This document shows, piece by piece, positions 55,600-63,025 of a stretch of DNA of 64,000 nucleotides. The stretch comes from Enterobacter dykesii. GTDB lineage: Bacteria > Pseudomonadota > Gammaproteobacteria > Enterobacterales > Enterobacteriaceae. Position 1 is the stretch's first letter, and every line of letters begins with the position of its first letter. The notes under the pieces are model-generated. The model was given only the letters and a program-made list of their open reading frames with translations. It ran no database searches and was not told where the DNA came from. The stretch covers positions 2,356,001 through 2,420,000 of the forward strand of contig NZ_CP126604.1 of NCBI RefSeq assembly GCF_008364625.2, given 5' to 3'. The position numbers were made by a program, and so were the translations under genes.

Positions 55600-55727
55600 T
55601 GCAACAACCGGTCTGGAAAAGATTACTGTGGCTGGCCATTATCTGGGGCGGCAGCGTACTGGCGCTGGCTGCTGTCAGTATGCTCTTCCGCATGCTGATG
55701 ACGGCGGCAGGATTTAAATCGCATTAA
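55599..55727 (+). CDS. DUF2474 small subunit of the bd oxidase
   Basis: 42 residues from the ATG that overlaps the cioB stop. One transmembrane helix (LLWLAIIWGGSVLALAAVSMLF) after VWKR. Small single-pass proteins of this sort (CydX, CydH, DUF2474) are bd oxidase subunits needed for stability. The coupling to cioB supports that role. Confidence 0.85.
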   Translation: MQQPVWKRLLWLAIIWGGSVLALAAVSMLFRMLMTAAGFKSH

Positions 55728-55734
55728 CGTCATT

Positions 55735-55758
55735 CCGGGCAACCGCTGCGTTGCCCGG
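55735..55758. repeat. REP-like palindrome after the cio operon
   Basis: CCGGGCAAC-CGCTGC-GTTGCCCGG, 9-bp perfect arms, 7 bp after the last cio gene. May stabilise or end the transcript; no U-run. Confidence 0.6.
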
Positions 55759-55855
55759 TACTTCTCCCCGCACTTTCAGACAAACCCCATTAACGCACGG
55801 CAGAGTATCGTTACACTGGAAAAAGATTCACGGTATTTATAGTTTGAGAAGAAAA

Positions 55856-56293
55856 ATGAAAAAGCTCATTGCGTTAAGCGTTATCAGTCTTGTCCTTACC
55901 GGGTGTGTTAATCCGGGTAAAGCCTCCGTACAGCCGGAGCAACTTAAAAACCACCGCTTTGTGCTGGAAAACGTAAACGGTAAGGCCGTGAAGACCGCGA
56001 CAACGCAACCTGAGATCGGTTTTAGCGCGCTGCCAGATATCAGCCTGGTGAATAACATCAGCGTTTCCGGCCAGATGTGTAACCGCTTCAACGGACAGGG
56101 GAAATTGTCCGAAGGCGAGCTTAAGGTTAAAACGCTGGCCATGACGCGTAAGCTCTGTACCGAGCAGCAGCTGAATGAGCTAGATCAGACTATCGGCGAC
56201 ATGCTGCGCAAAGGGGCGCAGGTCGACCTGACTGAGGACCAGTTAACGCTGGCGACAGCCGATACAACGCTGATGTTTAAGCGTGTAGAATAA
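55856..56293 (+). CDS. hslJ: Heat-inducible lipoprotein HslJ
   Basis: 145 residues from ATG 55856 (a 35-codon upstream extension is discarded). Lipobox LVLTGC at the end of the signal sequence, then a META/DUF306 domain with SGQMCNRFNGQGKLSEGEL and AMTRKLC. E. coli HslJ is heat-induced and linked to novobiocin resistance. Outer-membrane lipoprotein by prediction (Val at +2). Convergent with ydbJ, stops adjacent. Confidence 0.94.
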   Translation: MKKLIALSVISLVLTGCVNPGKASVQPEQLKNHRFVLENVNGKAVKTATTQPEIGFSALPDISLVNNISVSGQMCNRFNGQGKLSEGELKVKTLAMTRKLCTEQQLNELDQTIGDMLRKGAQVDLTEDQLTLATADTTLMFKRVE

Positions 56294-56560
56294 TCAGTAG
56301 TTACCGCAGCTTCCAACGGCAAGCGACTGTTCGCTACAGCGTTTGCCGTTTGGCAAGGCGCACATCCCAATAGCAGAACCATCAAGCTGGCGGGCGACAG
56401 ACAGCGAACCGCCAATCATCGCGCAGTTGGCCTGACCTGAACTGGACATTGCCGCTTTCATTCCCGGCGCCACGTGGGCTGCCGTTGCCTGCTGGACTGG
56501 TTCACTGCTACATGCCGACAACAATAACGCGGCACACCCTACCCAAAATGCTGAGCGCAT
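56294..56560 (-). CDS. ydbJ: DUF333 lipoprotein YdbJ
   Basis: 88 residues from ATG 56560. Signal peptide with lipobox LLLSAC, then the DUF333 core ANCAMIGGSLSVARQLDGSAIGMCALPNGKRCSEQSLAVGSC, six cysteines in all including the lipid one. Same place and length as E. coli YdbJ between hslJ and ydbK. Function unknown. Confidence 0.92.
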   Translation of the reverse strand: MRSAFWVGCAALLLSACSSEPVQQATAAHVAPGMKAAMSSSGQANCAMIGGSLSVARQLDGSAIGMCALPNGKRCSEQSLAVGSCGNY

Positions 56561-56831
56561 GCTCTCTCCCCCATGAATAATACGAAACCTATGCATAATA
56601 GGCATCACATCCCGTGTCGTCGAGAGCGGAAGTGCGTATTTATGCGCTACAGAAACAATTTCTCGCAATTTTTTCGCCAAAAGTTTGATCTACTCATTGA
56701 TGGCAAGAATACCAAGGACACAAAAGCGAAAATCGTAAAATCCCCCGTTTGCTAGAATACACAGATAATATTCAGGGTTTGTTGCCGTAATACAGACCCC
56801 TATTTTTTGCGCAATGTAAGGGTGTTGTCCT

Positions 56832-59800
56832 ATGCAAACTATTGACGGTAATGGTGCAGTTGCCTCAGTCGCGTTTCGCACCAGTGAAGTTATCGCCATC
56901 TACCCGATTACGCCAAGTTCTACCATGGCCGAGCAGGCGGATGCCTGGGCGGGTAACGGGTTAAAAAACGTCTGGGGCGATGTCCCGAGAGTGGTTGAAA
57001 TGCAGTCTGAAGCCGGTGCGATTGCCACGGTACACGGTGCGCTTCAGACCGGCGCGCTTTCCACGTCGTTTACCTCCTCACAGGGATTGCTGTTAATGAT
57101 CCCTACGCTGTACAAACTCGCCGGTCAGCTGACCCCCTTCGTTCTGCACGTTGCCGCGCGTACCGTTGCTACCCACGCGCTCTCTATCTTTGGCGACCAC
57201 TCCGACGTCATGGCCGTGCGCCAGACCGGCTGCGCGATGCTATGCGCCAGCAGCGTTCAGGAAGCGCAGGACTTTGCCTTAATTTCGCATATCGCCACGC
57301 TTAAAAGCCGCGTGCCGTTTATTCACTTCTTTGATGGTTTCCGCACCTCTCACGAAATCAACAAAATCGTCCCGCTGGCCGACGATACTATCCTGAATCT
57401 GCTGCCGCAGGCGGAAATCGACGCGCATCGCGCCCGGGCTCTTAATCCTGAACACCCGGTTATTCGTGGGACATCGGCGAACCCGGATACTTATTTCCAG
57501 TCCCGAGAGGCCACGAACCCCTGGTACAACGCGGTTTACGATCATGTTGAACAGGCAATGAATGATTTTGCCGCCGCAACCGGCCGGCAGTACAAACCGT
57601 TTGAGTACTACGGCCATCCGCTGGCGGAACGGGTGATCGTGCTGATGGGGTCAGCCATTGGGACCTGTGAAGAGGTGGTTGACGAGCTGCTGACGCGCGG
57701 CGAAAAAGTTGGCGTGCTTAAAGTGCGTCTCTATCGCCCGTTCTCGGCTAAACATCTGCTTTCGGCGCTGCCTGAAAGCGCGCGCGCTGTGGCGGTGCTC
57801 GATCGTACCAAAGAGCCTGGCGCGCAGGCGGAACCCCTCTATCTGGATGTGATGACGGCCCTGGCAGAAGCCTTTAATCAGGGCGAGCGTGAAACGCTGC
57901 CGCGCGTTATCGGGGGGCGCTATGGTTTGTCCTCCAAGGAGTTTGGGCCGGACTGCGTGCAGGCGGTATTCAACGAGTTAAGCGAAGCGAAACCCAGACC
58001 GCGCTTTACCGTCGGCATTTATGATGACGTGACGAATCTGTCCCTGTCGTTGCCGGAAAATACCCTGCCCTCGACCGCAAAACTTGAGGCGCTGTTCTAT
58101 GGTCTGGGCAGCGACGGCAGCGTCTCCGCGACCAAAAACAACATTAAAATCATCGGCAACTCAACGCCGTGGTACGCCCAGGGGTACTTCGTCTACGACT
58201 CCAAAAAAGCAGGCGGCCTGACCGTTTCCCACCTGCGCGTGAGCGAACAGCCCATCCGCTCCGCGTATCTTATTTCTCAGGCCGATTTTGTTGGCTGCCA
58301 CCAGCTGCAGTTTATCGATAAATACCAGATGGCCGAGCGCCTGAAGCCCGGCGGCATTTTCCTCCTCAATACGCCGTACAGCGCAGACGAAGTCTGGGGG
58401 CGACTGCCGCAGGAAGTTCAGGCGGTGCTGAACCAGAAAAAAGCCCGTTTCTACGTGGTCAACGCCGCAAAAATTGCCCGCGAATGTGGCCTTGCTGCGC
58501 GTATTAATACCGTTATGCAGATGGCCTTCTTCCATCTGACCAATATTCTCCCGGGCGACAGCGCGCTGGTGGAACTGCAGGGTGCGATTGCCAGGAGCTA
58601 CAGCAGCAAGGGCCAAGAGCTGGTCGAGCGAAACTGGCAGGCGCTGGCGCTGGCACGCGAATCGCTGTATGAGGTACCGCTGCAGCCGGTGGATGCCGCA
58701 AGCCCGAACCGCCCTCCGGTGGTGTCCGACGCGGCGCCTGATTTCGTGAAGACCGTGACGGCGGCGATGCTGGCCGGCCTGGGCGATGCCCTTCCCGTCT
58801 CTGCGCTACCGCCGGATGGCACCTGGCCGATGGGTACGACCCGCTGGGAAAAACGCAACATCGCCGAAGCGATCCCCATCTGGAAAGAAGAACTGTGTAC
58901 CCAGTGCAACCACTGCGTTGCGGCCTGCCCGCACTCTGCCATTCGTGCCAAAGTGGTTTCACCGGAAGAGATGGAAACTGCACCAGCCAGCCTGCATTCG
59001 CTGGATGTGAAGTCTCGCGATATGCGCGGACAGAAATACGTTTTGCAGGTCGCGCCGGAAGATTGCACCGGCTGTAACCTGTGCGTCGAGGTCTGTCCGG
59101 CGAAAGACAGGCAGGATCCGGAGATCAAAGCCATCAATATGATGTCGCGTCTGGAGCATGTTGAAGAGGAGAAGGTCAATTATGACTTCTTCCTGAATCT
59201 GCCGGAAATCGATCGCAGCAAACTGGAACGTATTGATATTCGTACGTCACAGCTGATTACGCCGCTGTTTGAGTACTCTGGCGCCTGCTCCGGCTGCGGT
59301 GAAACGCCGTATATCAAGCTGCTTACCCAGCTGTACGGTGACCGGATGCTGATTGCCAACGCTACCGGCTGTTCATCCATCTACGGGGGCAATTTGCCTT
59401 CTACGCCGTACACCACCGACGCGAATGGGCGCGGTCCGGCGTGGGCAAACTCGCTATTCGAGGACAATGCCGAATTCGGCCTGGGCTTCCGCCTGACCGT
59501 CGACCAGCACCGCGCGCGCGTGATGCGCCTGCTGGAGCAGTTTGCCGGGCAGATCCCCGCGGAGCTCAATGACGCGCTTCACGCGGACGCGACGCCAGAA
59601 GAACGCCGTGAGCAGGTTGCTGAGCTGCGCCGCGCGCTGCAGGGCGTGACGGGGGCTGAACAGCTGCTGACCGACGCTGACGCCCTGGTCGAAAAATCAA
59701 TCTGGCTGATTGGCGGTGACGGCTGGGCTTACGATATCGGCTTTGGCGGGCTGGATCACGTGTTGAGCCTGACCGAAAACGTCAACATCCTGGTTCTGGA

Positions 59801-60356
59801 TACGCAGTGTTATTCCAATACCGGCGGCCAGGCGTCGAAAGCGACGCCGTTAGGCGCGGTAACGAAATTCGGCGAACACGGTAAACGCAAGGCGCGCAAA
59901 GATCTCGGCGTGAGCATGATGATGTACGGTCACGTTTACGTCGCGCAAATCTCGCTGGGCGCGCAGCTTAACCAGACGGTGAAAGCGATTCAGGAAGCGG
60001 AAGCGTATCCTGGCCCGTCGCTGATCATTGCCTACAGCCCTTGTGAAGAGCATGGCTACGATCTGGCCCTCAGCCACGACCAGATGCGCCAGCTGACCGC
60101 GACCGGCTTCTGGCCGCTGTACCGGTTCGACCCGCGTCGTGCAGACGAGGGTAAATTACCGCTGGCGCTGGATTCGCGTCCGCCGTCGGATGCTCTGGCC
60201 GAGACGTTAATGCAGGAACAGCGCTTCCGTCGCCTTAACGCCCAGCAGCCGGAAGTGGCCGGGCAGCTCTGGAAAGATGCCGCTGCTGACCTGCAAAAAC
60301 GCTATGACTTCCTGGCGCAGATGGCGGGTAAAGCCGAAAAACCGACCAGCGACTAG
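56832..60356 (+). CDS. nifJ: Pyruvate:flavodoxin/ferredoxin oxidoreductase
   Basis: 1174 residues, the full single-chain PFOR (E. coli YdbK). It converts pyruvate and CoA to acetyl-CoA and CO2, reducing flavodoxin or ferredoxin. Domain I starts DGNGAVASVAFRTSEVIAIYPITPSS; ferredoxin-type clusters CTQCNHCVAACPHS (about 688) and CTGCNLCVEVCPAK (about 745); third cluster GACSGCGETPY (about 816) and thiamine-diphosphate site GGDGWAYDIGFGG (about 960). In E. coli it supports oxidative-stress survival and low-potential electron supply. Strong terminator after it. Confidence 0.96.
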   Translation: MQTIDGNGAVASVAFRTSEVIAIYPITPSSTMAEQADAWAGNGLKNVWGDVPRVVEMQSEAGAIATVHGALQTGALSTSFTSSQGLLLMIPTLYKLAGQLTPFVLHVAARTVATHALSIFGDHSDVMAVRQTGCAMLCASSVQEAQDFALISHIATLKSRVPFIHFFDGFRTSHEINKIVPLADDTILNLLPQAEIDAHRARALNPEHPVIRGTSANPDTYFQSREATNPWYNAVYDHVEQAMNDFAAATGRQYKPFEYYGHPLAERVIVLMGSAIGTCEEVVDELLTRGEKVGVLKVRLYRPFSAKHLLSALPESARAVAVLDRTKEPGAQAEPLYLDVMTALAEAFNQGERETLPRVIGGRYGLSSKEFGPDCVQAVFNELSEAKPRPRFTVGIYDDVTNLSLSLPENTLPSTAKLEALFYGLGSDGSVSATKNNIKIIGNSTPWYAQGYFVYDSKKAGGLTVSHLRVSEQPIRSAYLISQADFVGCHQLQFIDKYQMAERLKPGGIFLLNTPYSADEVWGRLPQEVQAVLNQKKARFYVVNAAKIARECGLAARINTVMQMAFFHLTNILPGDSALVELQGAIARSYSSKGQELVERNWQALALARESLYEVPLQPVDAASPNRPPVVSDAAPDFVKTVTAAMLAGLGDALPVSALPPDGTWPMGTTRWEKRNIAEAIPIWKEELCTQCNHCVAACPHSAIRAKVVSPEEMETAPASLHSLDVKSRDMRGQKYVLQVAPEDCTGCNLCVEVCPAKDRQDPEIKAINMMSRLEHVEEEKVNYDFFLNLPEIDRSKLERIDIRTSQLITPLFEYSGACSGCGETPYIKLLTQLYGDRMLIANATGCSSIYGGNLPSTPYTTDANGRGPAWANSLFEDNAEFGLGFRLTVDQHRARVMRLLEQFAGQIPAELNDALHADATPEERREQVAELRRALQGVTGAEQLLTDADALVEKSIWLIGGDGWAYDIGFGGLDHVLSLTENVNILVLDTQCYSNTGGQASKATPLGAVTKFGEHGKRKARKDLGVSMMMYGHVYVAQISLGAQLNQTVKAIQEAEAYPGPSLIIAYSPCEEHGYDLALSHDQMRQLTATGFWPLYRFDPRRADEGKLPLALDSRPPSDALAETLMQEQRFRRLNAQQPEVAGQLWKDAAADLQKRYDFLAQMAGKAEKPTSD

Positions 60357-60362
60357 TTCCTC

Positions 60363-60388
60363 TGCCCGGCTTGTCCGGGCATTTTTTT
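60363..60388 (+). terminator. Intrinsic terminator after nifJ
   Basis: TGCCCGG-CTTGT-CCGGGCA followed by seven T. Confidence 0.92.
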
Positions 60389-60393
60389 ACCAT

Positions 60394-60508
60394 AAAAAAA
60401 GCCCGGCGTATTCACACCGGGCGAATCCAGATAATTATTGAATATCTATTTAGTTTCCTTAATAGCATTCACGTTAATTATGGATTAATCATCTTACAGG
60501 CATATAAC
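60394..60508 (-). ncRNA. micC: Small RNA MicC
   Basis: About 115 nt, between nifJ and ompN and divergent from ompN, the locus of E. coli micC. The predicted 5' end GTTATATGCCT is identical to the first 11 nt of E. coli MicC as I remember it, the part that pairs with the ompC leader (AGGCATATAAC). The 3' end is a GCCCGGT/GCCGGGC-type hairpin and T7, fit for Hfq. The middle differs from E. coli. TAATAT (60521-60516) lies seven bases upstream of the start as -10. Confidence 0.85.
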
Positions 60509-60515
60509 GCCTTCA

Positions 60516-60521
60516 ATATTA
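60516..60521 (-). promoter_or_regulatory. -10 element of micC
   Basis: TAATAT on the minus strand, seven bases from the predicted +1 G at 60508. The -35 region is weak (TATTAA at 17-bp spacing). Confidence 0.5.
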
Positions 60522-60745
60522 CCTTAATTAAACCCTGTTTAATAATTTCATTTTAATATAAAAACTTTTGAATCATTCATCAAATCAATGACCATTACCG
60601 CCGATTTATTCGGTTTAGATTTTACTTAGTTCGTAACAATTATATTTTATTACTCCTTCACGGGAGTGATTTAGCATGAGACAACTTTCTCATTCTGAAA
60701 GTTCAACAGGTAATTAAATAAAAACAACTGCAAAGGAATATCACA
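60522..60745. promoter_or_regulatory. ompN upstream region
   Basis: A/T-rich 224 bp between the micC promoter and ompN with no open frame of coding character. It should carry the ompN promoter, which in E. coli is normally quiescent. A CGGGAGTG stretch and TCAT repeats are present but no binding site is assigned. Confidence 0.45.
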
Positions 60746-61855
60746 ATGCAAAGAAAAGTACTGGCCCTGATGATTCCGGCTCTGTTAATGGCTGGCGCAA
60801 CTCATGCAGCAGAGATTTATAATAAAGACGGCAACAAATTAGATCTGTACGGAAAAGTAGATGGTCTGCACTATTTCTCCGACGATAAAGGCGCTGACGG
60901 GGATCAAACCTATATGCGTCTGGGCTTCAAGGGTGAAACCCAGATCAACGACATGATGACCGGCTACGCGCAGTGGGAATACAACATCCAGGCGAATAAT
61001 ACGGAAGGGTCTGATAATCAGTCCTGGACGCGTCTGGCCTTCGCCGGTGTGAAGGTGGGCGACTACGGCTCCTTCGATTACGGCCGTAACTATGGCGTGC
61101 TGTACGACGTGGAAGGCTGGACCGATATGCTGCCTGAATTTGGTGGCGACTCCTACACCAAAGCCGACAACTTCATGACCGGCCGCGCCAACGGTGTGGC
61201 AACCTACCGTAACACCGACTTCTACGGTCTGGTGCAGGGCCTGAACTTTGCGCTGCAGTACCAGGGCAAAAATGAAGACGCCAGCAACAACCAGGAAGGC
61301 ACCAATAACGGACGCGACATGCGTCACGAGAACGGTGACGGCTTCGGTATTTCTACCACCTATGACTTCGGCATGGGGATTACTGCAGGGGCCGCGTATA
61401 CCTCTTCTGACCGCACCAACGAGCAGGTCATGAATACCACTGCGGGTGGAGACAAAGCGGATGCCTGGACGGCGGGCCTGAAGTATGACGCCAATAATAT
61501 CTATCTGGCGGCCATGTATTCTGAAACCCGCAATATGACGCCGTATGGTGATAATACCAACGCCGTGGCGAACAAAACCCAGAACTTCGAAGTGACCGCG
61601 CAGTACCAGTTCGACTTCGGCCTGCGCCCGTCCCTTTCCTACCTGCAGTCGAAAGGTAAGGACCTGGGCAACGGCCAGGGCGACCAGGATCTGGTTAAAT
61701 ATGCTGACGTAGGGGTCACCTATTACTTCAACAAAAACATGTCCACCTACGTTGATTACAAAATCAACCTGCTGGATGAAGATGACAACTTCTACAAAGA
61801 CAACGGCATCAGCACCGATGACGTTGTAGCGTTAGGCCTGGTTTACCAGTTCTGA
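60746..61855 (+). CDS. ompN: Outer-membrane general porin OmpN
   Basis: 369 residues. Signal peptide [21 protein letters not shown], then the 16-strand trimeric porin: [54 protein letters not shown] (loop 3 constriction with PEFGG), and terminal Phe in VALGLVYQF. It is closer to OmpN than to OmpC/OmpF by its DGLHYFSDD start and [20 protein letters not shown] precedes the ATG. Beside micC as in E. coli. Confidence 0.95.
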   Translation: MQRKVLALMIPALLMAGATHAAEIYNKDGNKLDLYGKVDGLHYFSDDKGADGDQTYMRLGFKGETQINDMMTGYAQWEYNIQANNTEGSDNQSWTRLAFAGVKVGDYGSFDYGRNYGVLYDVEGWTDMLPEFGGDSYTKADNFMTGRANGVATYRNTDFYGLVQGLNFALQYQGKNEDASNNQEGTNNGRDMRHENGDGFGISTTYDFGMGITAGAAYTSSDRTNEQVMNTTAGGDKADAWTAGLKYDANNIYLAAMYSETRNMTPYGDNTNAVANKTQNFEVTAQYQFDFGLRPSLSYLQSKGKDLGNGQGDQDLVKYADVGVTYYFNKNMSTYVDYKINLLDEDDNFYKDNGISTDDVVALGLVYQF

Positions 61856-61861
61856 TGGTCA

Positions 61862-61894
61862 GAGCCCGCATAATTATGCGGGCTCGCTTTTTTA
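61862..61894 (+). terminator. Intrinsic terminator after ompN
   Basis: GAGCCCGCATAA/TTATGCGGGCTC is a perfect palindrome followed by GCTTTTTTAT. Confidence 0.88.
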
Positions 61895-62002
61895 TGACAT
61901 TTGTCACAAAAGACAGTTTAAGAAAGAGATTGGTTGAGGGAAAGTTGAAAACAAGCGGGTTAAACTGCGGTGATAGCCTTTTCGTCACTAAGGATAACAG
62001 CG

Positions 62003-62128
62003 TTGTTTGGTCGTATATCCCTTGTCGTACTTACCCTTTTAGCATTGTTGTGGATGGCGTTAATTTTTGATTTTGGTGATATTGTCGGGCATCTCGGCGC
62101 GCTGTTAAACCATCTGGATGGCAGTTGA
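62003..62128 (+). CDS. Candidate 41-residue membrane protein (TTG start)
   Basis: Not recognised. From TTG 62003, with AAGGA eight bases before it, the product is one hydrophobic helix (LVVLTLLALLWMALIFDF) and an amphipathic tail (GDIVGHLGALLNHLDGS). The composition is strongly protein-like for such a short frame. It follows the ompN terminator, so it needs its own promoter. No homologue comes to mind; chance cannot be excluded. Confidence 0.45.
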   Translation: MFGRISLVVLTLLALLWMALIFDFGDIVGHLGALLNHLDGS

Positions 62129-62140
62129 CCGTGTTCCAGA

Positions 62141-62170
62141 AAATAAAAAGCCACCAGCAGTGCCGGTGGC
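62141..62170 (-). terminator. Terminator of the 25-residue minus-strand gene
   Basis: On the minus strand GCCACC-GGCACTGCT-GGTGGC then TTTTTATTTT, 21 bp after the small frame's stop. Confidence 0.75.
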
Positions 62171-62190
62171 GGGTAAACGCGTATGTCGCG

Positions 62191-62268
62191 TTATTTTTTC
62201 ACAGGTTGAGGCTTTTTATCCCCTGACTCAGGGGCCTCACGCGGATCGTCTTTTTCAACACAGAGCAT
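62191..62268 (-). CDS. Candidate 25-residue hydrophilic small protein
   Basis: ATG 62268 has AGGAG five bases ahead; the frame encodes a charged peptide starting MLCVEKDDPREAPE and ending KPQPVKK, then a stop and a clean intrinsic terminator. Ribosome site, frame and terminator together suggest a real gene. Not recognised. It may be co-transcribed with the GFA-family gene 68 bp upstream. Confidence 0.5.
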   Translation of the reverse strand: MLCVEKDDPREAPESGDKKPQPVKK

Positions 62269-62336
62269 AGTTTCTCCTGTATCAGATAACCATTTTCCAC
62301 TATAGCCAGGCTGATTAAAGAGTGGCCAGGCGGCAA

Positions 62337-62759
62337 TCATGCCTGCTCTTCCCCTTTCTCGCGAAAAGAGAGATAACCAAATACCCCACTTTCCCCATCC
62401 ATGGGGTGGTTAACGCCGTCCATCACCTTCACCTCTGGAAAATCAAAAGGTGAAACGTTTTCAAAACAGGCGACATTCACGCCATATTCGTTTGGGTTAG
62501 AACGCCGCTGATGGAACGTGTAGATCCCGCACACCGAGCAGAAGAAATGCCGTGCCGTTCCCGTGTTAAAGCGGTACTCGGTGAGCTTATCCTCACCTTT
62601 GGTCACCCTAATCCCTGACAACGGCGCAGAGACGACGACCGCGCCCCGCATGCGACAAAAGGAACAGCTGCAGCGCCGCGCGGTGTTGAGGCCATCAGTG
62701 AGCTCAACGGTGAACGCCACCGCCCCGCAATGGCACTTCGCATTACGTCTTTCAGCCAT
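62337..62759 (-). CDS. GFA/CENP-V-fold zinc protein
   Basis: 140 residues of the glutathione-dependent formaldehyde-activating (GFA) family. Zinc cysteines in KCHCGAVAF (9, 11), RCSCSFC (30, 32, 35) and CSVCGIYTFHQRRSNP. Despite the name, most members are not shown to act on formaldehyde. Ends EKGEEQA. Three bases from the small gene upstream, so likely one transcript. Confidence 0.85.
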   Translation of the reverse strand: MAERRNAKCHCGAVAFTVELTDGLNTARRCSCSFCRMRGAVVVSAPLSGIRVTKGEDKLTEYRFNTGTARHFFCSVCGIYTFHQRRSNPNEYGVNVACFENVSPFDFPEVKVMDGVNHPMDGESGVFGYLSFREKGEEQA

Positions 62760-62762
62760 GGG

Positions 62763-62960
62763 CTATACCCCTTTTCTCACCAGCTCGGCAGCCTTAACGA
62801 AAACCTCATCTTCTACGCCATCGCCTTTTTGCCTGCCGAGCCTGACCAGTTCATCCACAATACTGTTGCGATGGATCGGTTTCTGGGCGGAAACCAGCCC
62901 AATAACGGCGGCCCCAATCGCCAGCCCCACTAATCCGGTTTGTTCATCTTTGTTTTTCAT
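62763..62960 (-). CDS. Small protein with one hydrophobic segment, function unknown
   Basis: 65 residues from ATG 62960, chosen because AGGAG is seven bases before it (an ATG two codons earlier is too close to that site). MKNKDEQTG is followed by GLVGLAIGAAVIGLVSAQ, a glycine-rich hydrophobic helix, then a charged helical tail (HRNSIVDELVRLGRQKGDGVEDEVF). Possibly membrane-associated. Not recognised. Confidence 0.7.
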   Translation of the reverse strand: MKNKDEQTGLVGLAIGAAVIGLVSAQKPIHRNSIVDELVRLGRQKGDGVEDEVFVKAAELVRKGV

Positions 62961-63025
62961 ATTCATGCTCCTGGTACAACAAACAAGGTTAGCAGGAATA
63001 TGGTAAAACGGAATGACGGACAAGT

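Noticed and set aside
52980..55801. 14-mer CATTAACGCACGGC found at 52980 and again at 55788 before hslJ
   Set aside because: Exact 14-mer pairs are expected by chance in 64 kb, and the two copies face different promoters in different orientation.
61855..62070. 71-codon plus-strand frame starting at the ompN stop
   Set aside because: Runs through the ompN terminator and lacks a ribosome site; the 41-codon frame in a different phase is more protein-like.
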